The notes below the pieces were generated by a model. It worked only from the letters and a program-made list of their open reading frames with translations. It did no database searches and was not told the DNA's origin. A DNA stretch of 64,000 bases. It comes from Anomaloglossus baeobatrachus (taxonomy: Eukaryota; Chordata; Amphibia; Anura; Aromobatidae). The translations under genes were made by a program, and so were the position numbers. Shown piece after piece: positions 55,621 to 64,000 of this stretch. Location: NCBI RefSeq assembly GCF_048569485.1, contig NC_134354.1:447849786-447913785 (forward strand). Reading direction: 5' to 3'. Positions within the stretch are counted from its first letter, which is position 1. Every line of letters begins with the position of its first letter.

Positions 55621-57057
55621 AGGAGTGAGCAGTAAAATGCCTGGGTGCTCAATGGTCGAAGGCCATGTTGTTTTTTTTTTTTTTTTTTTTTTTAATGTAT
55701 TAAAAAAAAAATACCCAAGCGCACAACCCTAACATTAGGGGTAAAAAAAAAAATGACATGGGCTTCGCCATATTTTTGTATGCTAGCCAGGTACAGTAGG
55801 CAGGTACGGGCAGCCCCCAACTGCCTATTTGTACCCGGCTGGGAACCAAAAATAAAGGGAAGCCCTTTTTTTAATTATTTCATGAAATAATTAAAAAAAA
55901 CAAAACGTGGCCTTCGCCCAATTTTTGTGTCTAGCCACGTAGAACTAGACAGCTGGGGATTGGAATTTCAGCCCGCAGCCACCCCAGAAAATGGCGCTTT
56001 CATAGAAGCGCCATCTTCTGGCGCTCTATCTAACTCTTCCAGCTGCCCTGGTGCCAGGTGGCACGCTGGGTAATAAGGGGTTAATACCAGCTTTATTTTA
56101 CCAGCTGGTATAAATCCCGAGATTCTTAATGTCAGGGCAAGTTTGCCCCGGCCATTAAGAGTCTCCAATAATGGGTTAAACAAAAGACATCACACAGAGA
56201 AAAAATACTTTATTTGAAATAAATACACAGACACACTTAGTGACTCCATGTTTATTACTCCCTCTCACCCCTCCACGATCCTGGCCGAGAGAGAGATTTC
56301 TGTACTGACCATGCCAGGCTGCTTTCTGGGGATGCTCGGTACAGAAAACAGGATCTTTTCTATCAGGATCCGTTAACTTCCGGTACAGCAGGAGCCGGCG
56401 CCCATTGAACTACATGGCAGGTACTGCCACAATCTAACGGATCCAGTGAGATGCAGTATTGTGATTCATGCTGCCCACCATGGCCAGTATGGCAGAGCTG
56501 AGTGGGCCGAAGGCAGTGGGAACCTCCCCGGATTACTAGTCTTCTGCTACCTACTCCTGGATTACAGTTTCTGCTGCCCTTGGTCCGGGTACTATGAGTC
56601 ACGTGATGTGTTCCCTTTAAAAGGACACTAACTGACAATACAATAATGGGGTGTCTCAGTGTTCTGGTAATTTGGTAGTCACAATAGCACATTTCTGACA
56701 GCCAGTACAAAAAGGCTGTGGTGCTAATTAAAAGGAAATTAATCACTTATAATATTTTAATCATACTTATTTTTTTTTTTTTTTTTGTTGTGGCTTTTTA
56801 TTTCTATTTTTTTGCACATGATTATGGGTACAACCCTATTGCATGAGCTGCTGTTAACAGCATTTAGTGATTTGCTTCACCGCAGCCTACATGGGCTATA
56901 GTAACCTGAAAAACTAGAAATGTTCCTTGACTTATGGGAAGGTTTTTGAAAGATGCTCTGTAACTTGTCCTTGTACAGGTAGGGGGAAGAAGTGAGCTGT
57001 GACCATCTCTTATTATGAAAGGTGAATTTTATGTTCTCTCAGTGTTTCTCAAAGTTG
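55621..57057. other. Noncoding segment with unclassified repeats
   Basis: 55630-56300 (AATAAGGGGTTAATACCAGC, AATAAATACACAGACACAC) looks like an unclassified interspersed repeat I associate with amphibians. Low-complexity T and A runs at 55670-55700 and 56769-56786. 56300-57057 shows nothing identifiable. Confidence 0.4.
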
Positions 57058-57060
57058 TAA

Positions 57061-57599
57061 GGCCCCCTTCACACGTCAGTGATTCCGGTACATATGACGT
57101 CTGTTTTCATACGTATTGGAGACACGGACATACCCGATGTTTTCACGAGGACCATGTACCGGTTTGAGCACTGCGTGTCCTTGTGTTCCACACAGAGTCC
57201 ATTTTTCTCCGGCAGCACTGATGTCATACAGACCACACACTGATGTGATCCATGTGACATCAGTGTGACACATACCTGTGAAAACACGTGTCTTTGAAAT
57301 AAAATGTTTTTCTTTACTCACCTGTCTCCAGCGCTGCTGTGTTTGGTGCTGTTGTCACTTGCTTCTAGGCCTACTCATTAGGCTCATGAATATTCACTGC
57401 ACTGCGGGACGCATCAGCAGCTCCTGAGACAGCAGCGCCGGGGACAGGCGAGTAAAAGTTCCTGCTCTCTGTGTGCTATCACGGATAGCACACAGTGAAC
57501 ATTAATGCTCCAAAATCTTGGCACACGGATGGGCCATACGCACCTTCTACACGGCCGTGCAAAACACAAACGTTTTTCCACAGACGTGTGAAGGGGGCC
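57061..57599. mobile_element. PIF/Harbinger-like MITE, TAA site, perfect ends
   Basis: The 17-bp ends GGCCCCCTTCACACGTC are perfect inverted copies, with TAA on both sides (57058-57060, 57600-57602). No gene. Confidence 0.85.
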
Positions 57600-57716
57600 T
57601 AAGGCTGGCCATACCATTAGGGTGTCCACTGGCTGTTGAGGTGTGGTGAAGAAGACCGTTTTCTTAGAAGGGATGATATACTGCACAATCCTTTCTAATG
57701 CTAAAGCATTATTTAA

Positions 57717-58346
57717 AGGGAACCAATCACCAGGATTTTTGTATATCAGCTAAAGCCAGTGCTAATCAGGTTGATTCCCTACATACCTGTAGTGGTCAGC
57801 TCGGCTGTTTTTAGGTTTTGAAATCCAGGAAAGTAAAGTTTATAAAACAGCAGCTTCTTGAGTGACATCAGCTGAGAATCAGAATATATTGGAGGGGGGT
57901 ATTCATAGTTATCCCCTCCCTCTATTAGAATTAGCATAAGTATTATACAATCGATCTAACAGGACCTGTGGTGAGGTCATACCCATGTGACCAGATGGGG
58001 TGGGGCCTCCACGAACAGAAAAATGTTGTTTCCAGATATCAGCTTTGTTGGCTGAGGCTCCGCCCCTTCTGGTCACATGGGTATGACCTCACCACAGGTC
58101 CTGCTAGGTCAATTGTATAATACTTATGCTAATTCTAACGGGGAGGAGATAACTGAATACCCCCAGATATTATCTGCTCCTCAGCTGCTGTCACTCAAGA
58201 AGCTGCTGATTTCAAACTTTACTCTTTTGGATTTCAAAACCTATACATCCGAGCTGACCACTACAGCTATGTAGAGAATCAGCCTGATAGCGCCAGTATA
58301 GCATTGGCTTCAGGTTACATAGGAAAATCCTGGTGACTGGTTCCCT
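57717..58346. mobile_element. piggyBac-type palindromic MITE, TTAA site
   Basis: 630 bp flanked by TTAA (57713-57716, 58347-58350). Ends AGGGAACCAATCACCAGGAT and, on the other strand, AGGGAACCAGTCACCAGGAT. Nearly the entire element is one inverted repeat, with arms of about 270 bp and a spacer around 58015-58050. Confidence 0.85.
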
Positions 58347-58350
58347 TTAA

Positions 58351-58755
58351 TGTTACAACATAATTGAGTGTAATGGTTTGTACTTATGATAGTGCTATTG
58401 ATTCCTGGAAACAAAAGTAAAACATTTTAGGGATATGACTACTTGGAGCCTACAGATTGGGGGGGAGCAGGCCAAACATCATTCTTGGTTTGTTTGGTGA
58501 GGGCCAAGTAAAAAAATGTTTAAGAAGACCTACTTTAAAGTATGATAGCCTTAATTAGTGATCTTACATATGATAAGAATTGCCGAGAACTCCTCTCTAC
58601 AGAACAGAAATGGTGAATCTATTGTGAGACTCTTGCCCAGAGTGAAAATTGCAACTTCAACTTTATTTTTTTTAAACTTAGATTGACATTGGAAATGATA
58701 ATACATTTACATAAATACTTGATTCATTACCTGATGCTACATTTTCATTAAATAG
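58351..58755. other. Intron-like noncoding segment
   Basis: No element or gene recognised; ends in an acceptor-like CATTTTCATTAAATAG. Confidence 0.4.
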
Positions 58756-58853
58756 ATTTCTTAAGATCTACTCTGCAGCCAAACCTCTGAAACTGGATGT
58801 GGAAATACGCCGCTGCACACTGGGCTATGTTACCAATGCAGCCATATACCGTA
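58756..58853 (+). CDS. Candidate host coding exon, gene not recognised
   Basis: Between an acceptor (TTTTCATTAAATAG) and a donor (GTAAGC at 58854). Only one of three frames is open and it reads FLKIYSAAKPLKLDVEIRRC then TLGYVTNAAIYR, with one leading and one trailing base. Composition is typical of a globular protein and unlike the repeats around it. Same strand as the candidate exon at 49225, so both may belong to one gene, but the linkage is inference. I do not recognise the product. Confidence 0.45.
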
Positions 58854-60080
58854 GTAAGCAGTGTCGTTAGAAAAGGATATTTGCCCAATACTTACATGGG
58901 GTCATACATTAGTCTTGGCAACTGACCCTAGGTGAGATTTTGATTCTTTGAAGGATGCATAACATTGGAGAGCCTCTTTTTAAATTATGTATTTCTTTGT
59001 CGCTCCATTGGGAGACCCAGACAATTGGGTGTATAGCTTCTGCCTCCGGAGGCCACACAAAGCATTACACTTAAAAGTGTAAACCCCTCCCCTCTGCCTA
59101 TACACCCCCCCCGTGCATCACGGGCTCCTCAGTTTTATTGCTTTGTGTTGAAGGAGGCACACATCCACGCAAGCTCCACATTTTAGTCAGCAGCAGCTGC
59201 TGACTATATCGGATGGAAGAAAAGTGGGCCCATAACAGGGCCCCTGGCATGCTCCCTTCTCACCCCACTCTGGTCGGCGGTGCTGTTAAGGTTGAGGTAC
59301 CCATTGCGGGTACAGAGGCTGGAGCCCACATGCTGTTTTCCTTCCCCATCCCTTAGGGGCTCTGGGTGAAGTGGGATCCTAACCGGTCACCAGGCACTGG
59401 GACCGTGCTCCCTCCGCAGCCCCTGGGGGAATCTGCTGGACAGGAGACCGGGTATCTTCAGGGACAGGCCCTGCTCCTATGAGGTACTCTGTGTCCCCTT
59501 GGGGACGGCGCATAGAGCGCCTGTGTAATGGACACTGCAGCACTGCTGGGTGTGTTTGTGCGCCGGGACTACCGCGCTGACCGCGCTTGTTTGCCGGCCG
59601 CGCTTATAACTTTAGTCCCCGGCTTTTGCGGCCTAGTACCGCATTCTCCCGCCCCCGGGCCTGCCAGTCAGGGGTAAGGGCGGGACGCTGCACTAGACGT
59701 CAGCGCTGAGGGCTTGAGCATACTTTGTATCCTCCTCCCCCCTCACTGAGCACCGTGGGTCACCAGATTCCCGCACTTTCTGAGGCACGCCCACGGCTCC
59801 CTCCTCCTCTCAGAACGCTGGCAGCCATTCCTATCAGCACGTCTGACGCTGGAGAACTTCAAAGCCGAGCTCCACAGCTCTGGGAGGCCCAGGCAGGGAA
59901 TCTGGTGGTCACACAACCGCTGAGGGCGGTCGGTAAGCCGCACCTGTTACTAGGTGCTGGCCCCCCTGGGTGCCGAAGTGTATATTTATATGCTTATATT
60001 GTATACATTTACTCTGTACGGCCGCACTATTAGCTTTTGGCTATATACCCTCACTGATTGCTCTAAGAGGAGACAACAGC

Positions 60081-61592
60081 ATGTCGTCCGCAAAAAGCAA
60101 GGGTGCCAAGGCACAGGCTTACTTTGCAACCTGTACCTCATGTGCGGCAATGCTACCTGCAGGTTCCACCTACCCTCATTGTGTGCAATGCTCGGCCCCT
60201 GTGACACTCACTCAGCCGGAGTCTCAGCCACTGGTGGGACCCCCGGCCCAGGTGGAACCACCGGCCCCCACTGTCCAGGTGACAGGGACAGAGTTTGCAG
60301 TATTCGCTGACAAACTTTCTGAGTCTATGGATAGATGGTCTGCTAAGATACTAGAAGCTTTGCAGTCCAGACCTGTAACACAGGCCCCGGGCACTGTTGA
60401 TTCATTGCCCCCAGGCCCCCCTCGGTCGGAGCAGCAAAGTGCTCCTGGGTCGACTCATAGGTCCCACGGGGAGGACTCCGACACGGACCACAGTCCCAGA
60501 CCGACTAAGAGGGCTCGCTGGGAGCTTCCCTCGACTTCATCACACTGTTCAGGGTCTCAGCATGAGGACTCTCTGGAAGATGAAGCGGATGTGGCAGATC
60601 AGGGCTCTGATCCTGAGGCCGCGCTCAACCTTGATACGCCTGAAGGGGACGCCATAGTAAACGACCTTATAGCGTCCATCAATCAGGTGTTAGATCTTTC
60701 TCCTCCAGCCCCTCCGAGTGAGGAGTCAGCTTCTCAGCAGGAGAAATTTCATTTTAGGTTTCCCAAACGTACACGGAGTGCGTTTCTTGATCACTCCGAC
60801 TTCAAAGATGCAGTCCAGAAACACCGGGCTTTTCCGGATAAGCGCTTTACTAAGCGCCTTAATGACACACGTTATCCCTTCCCCCCTGACGTAGTCAAGG
60901 GTTGGGCTCAGTGTCCCAAGGTGGATCCTCCAGTCTCTAGACTGGCGGCCAGATCCATAGTTGCAGTGGCAGATGGTGCATCACTCAAGGATGCCACTGA
61001 CAGGCAGATAGAGCTCCTGATGAAATCCATCTATGAGGCTATCGGCGCGTCCTTTGCTCCGGCATTTGCAGCCGTATGGGCACTCCAAGCTATCTCAGCT
61101 TGTCAGTCTGAGATTAATGCAGTCACACGTGCCTCTACTCCGCAGGTTGTGTCTTTAACCTCTCAGGCGTCGGCGTTTGCGTCCTACGCCATGAATGCTG
61201 TCCTGGACTCTGTGAGCCGTACGGCGGTAGCATCCGCCAATTCAGTGGCAGTCCGCAGGGCCATTTGGCTACGTGAATGGAAGGCAGACTCTGCCTCCAA
61301 AAAGTTTTTAACCGGTTTGCCATTTTCTGGCGACCGCCTGTTTGGCGAGCAATTGGATGAAATCATTAAACAATCCAAGGGTAAGGACTCGTCCTTACCC
61401 CAGTCCAAACCTAACAGACCTCAACAACGGAAGGTACAATCGAGGTTTCGGTCCTTTCAGCCCTCAGGCAGGTCTCAATTCTCCTCGTCCAACAGGCCTC
61501 AAAAGGGTCAGAGGAACTCTGATTCATGGCGGTCTAAGTCACGTCCTAAAAAGACCGCCGGAGGAACCGCTCCCATAGCGGCCTCCTCATGA
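60081..61592 (+). CDS. DIRS ORF1 (gag-like)
   Basis: 503 residues from the Met at 60081 (MSSAKSKGAKAQAYF), chosen because the open frame upstream is leader sequence. An N-terminal zinc-ribbon-like CTSCAAML ... HCVQC (residues 15-41), a long disordered, acidic and proline-rich part to about 215, a conserved middle (FRFPKRTRSAFLDHSDFKD, about 228) with a helical domain to about 430, and a basic Q/R/S-rich tail (RPQQRKVQSRF) likely to bind nucleic acid. Looks whole. Confidence 0.8.
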   Translation: MSSAKSKGAKAQAYFATCTSCAAMLPAGSTYPHCVQCSAPVTLTQPESQPLVGPPAQVEPPAPTVQVTGTEFAVFADKLSESMDRWSAKILEALQSRPVTQAPGTVDSLPPGPPRSEQQSAPGSTHRSHGEDSDTDHSPRPTKRARWELPSTSSHCSGSQHEDSLEDEADVADQGSDPEAALNLDTPEGDAIVNDLIASINQVLDLSPPAPPSEESASQQEKFHFRFPKRTRSAFLDHSDFKDAVQKHRAFPDKRFTKRLNDTRYPFPPDVVKGWAQCPKVDPPVSRLAARSIVAVADGASLKDATDRQIELLMKSIYEAIGASFAPAFAAVWALQAISACQSEINAVTRASTPQVVSLTSQASAFASYAMNAVLDSVSRTAVASANSVAVRRAIWLREWKADSASKKFLTGLPFSGDRLFGEQLDEIIKQSKGKDSSLPQSKPNRPQQRKVQSRFRSFQPSGRSQFSSSNRPQKGQRNSDSWRSKSRPKKTAGGTAPIAASS

Positions 61593-61680
61593 CTTGCGGA
61601 CTCCCTAAACCGCATCCTCGGTCGGTGGCAGGCTCTCCCGCTTTTGCGACGCCTGGTTCCCACATGTCCAAGACCGATGG

Positions 61681-63489
61681 GTGAGAGACATTCTGTCTCA
61701 CGGTTACAGGATAGAGTTCAGTTCTCGTTCTCCGATTCGTTTCTTCAGAACATCTCCGCCCCCCGAGCGAGCCGATGCTGTTCTTCAGGCGGTGAACACT
61801 CTGAAGGCAGAAGCAGTGGTTATCCCTGTTCCCCTTCAGCAATGGGGTCACGGTTTTTACTCCAACTTGTTTGTGGTACCAAAAAAGGACGGATCTTTCC
61901 GTCCCGTTCTGGACCTCAAACTGCTCAACAGACACGTGAAAACCAGGCGGTTCCGGATGGAATCTCTCCGCTCCGTCATCGCCTCGATGTCCCAAGGAGA
62001 CTTCCTAGCCTCAATCGACATCAGGGATGCTTATCTCCACGTGCCGATTGCACCAGAGCATCAGCGCTTCCTGCGTTTCGCCATCGGGGACGAACACCTT
62101 CAGTTCGTGGCACTGCCTTTCGGCCTGGCAACAGCCCCACGGGTCTTCACCAAGGTCATGGCAACAGTGGTAGCAGTCCTACACTCTCAGGGACACTCAG
62201 TGATCCCTTACTTGGACGATCTTCTTGTCAAGGCCCCCTCTCGGGTGGCATGCCAACACAGCCTGAACATTGCTCTGGAGACTCTCCAGAGGTTCGGGTG
62301 GATCATCAATTTCCCAAAGTCAAAACGGACACAGACCCAATTGCTGACATATCTCGGGATGGAGTTTCATACTCTCCCAGCGATAGTGAAACTCCCGCTG
62401 GACAAACAGCGTTCACTACGGACAGGGGTGCAATCTCTCCTCCGAACCCAGTCGCACCCCTTGAGACGCCTCATGCACTTCCTAGGGAAGATGGTGGCAG
62501 CAATGGAGGCAGTTCCATTTGCGCAGTTTCATCTGCGTCCACTTCAATGGGACATTCTCCGCAAATGGGACAGGAAATCGACGTCCCTCGACAGGAACGT
62601 CTCCCTTTCTCGGGCAGCCAAGGCCTCCCTTCAGTGGTGGCTTCTTCCCACTTCCTTGTCGAAGGGGAAATCGTTTCTGCCCCCATCCTGGGCTGTGGTC
62701 ACGACGGACGTGAGTCTGTCAGGGTGGGGAGCGGTCTTCCTCCACCACAGGGCTCAGGGAACCTGGACTCCGACAGAGTCCTCCCTTCAGATCAATGTTC
62801 TGGAGATAAGGGCAGTGTATCTAGCCCTAAAGGCGTTCCATCCGTGGCTGGAAGGCAAGCAGATCCGAATTCAGTCGGACAACGCCACGGCGGTGGCATA
62901 CATCAACCACCAAGGCGGCACACGCAGTCGCCAAGCCTTCCAGGAAGTTCGGCGGATTCTGCTGTGGGTGGAAGCCACAGCATCCACCATCTCGGCAGTT
63001 CACATCCCGGGCGTAGAAAACTGGGAAGCAGACTTTCTCAGTCGCCAGGGCATGGACGCAGGGGAATGGTCTCTTCACCCGGACGTGTTTCAAGAGATTT
63101 GTTGCCGCTGGGGGAAGCCGGACGTCGACCTAATGGCGTCCCGGCACAACAACAAGGTCTCGGCATTCATGGCACGGTCTCAAGATCACAGAGCTCTGGC
63201 GGCAGACGCATTAGTTCAGGATTGGTCGCAGTTTCGACTGCCCTATGTTTTTCCTCCTCTGGCACTGCTGCCCAGAGTGTTATGCAAGATCAGGTCCGAC
63301 TGCCGCCGCGCCATCCTCATCGCCCCAGACTGGCCGAGGAGGTCGTGGTACCCGGATCTGTGGCATCTCACGGTGGGTCAACCGTGGGCACTACCAGACC
63401 GACCAGACTTGCTGTCTCAAGGGCCATTTTTCCACCTGAATTCTGCGGCCCTCAACCTGACTGTGTGGCCATTGAGTCCTGGATCCTAG
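61681..63489 (+). CDS. DIRS reverse transcriptase / RNase H
   Basis: About 600 residues. Reverse transcriptase with FLASIDIRDAYLHVPI (first catalytic Asp, near 105), ALPFGLATAPRVF and VIPYLDDLLVK (catalytic DD near 180); RNase H from about 340 with VTTDVSLSGWGAVF, LEIRAVYLAL (Glu) and IQSDNATAVAYINHQGG (Asp), to about 455. The C-terminal part (about 460-600; VDLMASRHNNKVSAFMAR, RRAILIAPDWPRRSW) matches the region that is compared to Dam-type methyltransferases in this order. The frame may open slightly upstream of 61681. Looks whole. Confidence 0.9.
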   Translation: MRDILSHGYRIEFSSRSPIRFFRTSPPPERADAVLQAVNTLKAEAVVIPVPLQQWGHGFYSNLFVVPKKDGSFRPVLDLKLLNRHVKTRRFRMESLRSVIASMSQGDFLASIDIRDAYLHVPIAPEHQRFLRFAIGDEHLQFVALPFGLATAPRVFTKVMATVVAVLHSQGHSVIPYLDDLLVKAPSRVACQHSLNIALETLQRFGWIINFPKSKRTQTQLLTYLGMEFHTLPAIVKLPLDKQRSLRTGVQSLLRTQSHPLRRLMHFLGKMVAAMEAVPFAQFHLRPLQWDILRKWDRKSTSLDRNVSLSRAAKASLQWWLLPTSLSKGKSFLPPSWAVVTTDVSLSGWGAVFLHHRAQGTWTPTESSLQINVLEIRAVYLALKAFHPWLEGKQIRIQSDNATAVAYINHQGGTRSRQAFQEVRRILLWVEATASTISAVHIPGVENWEADFLSRQGMDAGEWSLHPDVFQEICCRWGKPDVDLMASRHNNKVSAFMARSQDHRALAADALVQDWSQFRLPYVFPPLALLPRVLCKIRSDCRRAILIAPDWPRRSWYPDLWHLTVGQPWALPDRPDLLSQGPFFHLNSAALNLTVWPLSPGS

Positions 63490-64000
63490 CGTCTTCAGGG
63501 TTATCTCAAGAGGTCATTGCCACTATGAGACAGGCCAGGAAACCAACGTCAGCCAAGATCTACCACAGGACGTGGAGGATCTTCTTATCCTGGTGCTCTG
63601 ATCAGGGTTTTATTCCCTGGCCATTTGCCTTGCCCACTTTTCTGTCCTTCCTTCAATCCGGAATGGAAAAGGGGTTGTCTCTCGGCTCTCTTAAGGGACA
63701 AGTTTCGGCGCTCTCTGTGTTTTTTCAAAAGCGTCTAGCCAGGATTCCGCAGGTACGCACGTTCCTGCAGGGGGTTTGCCACATAGTCCCCCCTTACAAG
63801 CGCCCGCTAGAACCCTGGGATCTGAACAGGGTTCTAACGGCTCTTCAGAAACCACCTTTCGAGCCAATGAGAGATATTTCTCTTTCTCGCCTCTCGCAGA
63901 AGGTGGTCTTCCTAGTGGCAGTCACATCACTTCGCAGAGTGTCTGAGCTAGCTGCACTGTCATGCAAAGCCCCCTTCCTGGTGTTTCACCAGGACAAGGT
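63430..64000 (+). CDS. DIRS tyrosine recombinase, N-terminal part, cut by window end
   Basis: Open frame overlapping the end of the RT ORF. The start is not certain. N-terminal SAM-like part: MRQARKPTSAKIYHRTWRIF, then SLGSLKGQVSALSVFF, and the first catalytic region LVAVTSLRRVSELAALSC, where the conserved Arg of the tyrosine-recombinase fold lies in SLRRVSEL. The remaining catalytic residues are beyond the edge. Confidence 0.85.

Larger units (their letters stand above)
58996..64000 (+). mobile_element. DIRS-type retroelement, looks whole as far as visible
   Basis: Left terminal repeat from about 58996 (CCATTGGGAGACCCAGAC ... CACTTAAAAGTGTAAAC), leader with a GC-rich stretch, then ORF1 (60081-61592), RT/RNase H ORF (61681-63489) and a recombinase ORF running off the window. 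No obvious break in the visible part. The right end is outside. The recombinase start overlaps the preceding ORF in another frame, as is usual for the order. Confidence 0.9.

Noticed and set aside
58077-58274. 65-codon open frame
   Set aside because: Lies entirely inside one arm of the palindromic TTAA MITE.

Overview
The window looks like a piece of a large, transposon-rich vertebrate genome, most likely an anuran amphibian. This is inferred from the mix of elements: L1/Tx1-type LINEs, two DIRS-type tyrosine-recombinase retroelements, two chromodomain Gypsy elements with near-identical LTRs, several Tc1/mariner families, many GC-rich PIF/Harbinger-like MITEs with 3-bp TWA target sites, a TTAA-flanked palindromic MITE and Penelope-like fragments. 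I see no bacterial operons, CRISPR arrays, tRNA genes or rRNA genes.

Layout: 1-2280 is the 5' part of a minus-strand LINE (LINE C). 2281-4333 holds an unclassified repeat, a truncated Tc1 element and an LTR fragment. 4336-14560 is one plus-strand LINE (LINE A), broken up by a solo LTR (4705-5842), an LTR-like insert (6840-7903), a DD37E Tc1/mariner element (8405-10502) that itself carries a MITE, and an inverted LTR-plus-leader fragment (10786-13147). 15340-15882 is a Gypsy integrase relic. 15883-26321 is a second plus-strand LINE (LINE B), split by a 6.7-kb LTR element with no recognisable coding capacity (17158-23844) and by a DD35E Tc1 element (24592-26157). 26374-27793 is a second DD37E copy. 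27797-38483 is a degraded DIRS element on the minus strand, carrying a solo LTR (28944-36151) that is itself split by a young, whole-looking Gypsy chromovirus (28977-35321), plus a Penelope-like insert (36724-37017). 38772-44527 is a second young, whole-looking Gypsy chromovirus. 44533-46856 is a common-type interspersed repeat split by two MITEs.

The only host-gene-like signals are a CpG-rich promoter-like segment with a CRE (48930-49400), a candidate coding exon (49225-49327) and a second candidate exon (58756-58853), both on the plus strand and from a gene I do not recognise. Directly behind the first exon lies a 2.35-kb minisatellite (49415-51770) whose 37/42-bp units drift into GC-rich 25-bp and 39-bp units. 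The rest, to 58995, is intron-like sequence with MITEs and a Tc1 relic. From 58996 to the window edge is a whole-looking DIRS element, cut by the window end inside its recombinase gene.

The genes here do not form a pathway. The informative content is the order of insertion: several nestings can be read to the base from target-site duplications, and one MITE insertion is proven by an empty-site paralogue in the same window. I do not see a clear new biological system. The best leads are a cold-shock-domain-like segment in an LTR-element leader/gag region, Penelope-like inserts with hammerhead-like cores, a large noncoding LTR element, and an LTR whose tandem repeats stay open to pol translation.
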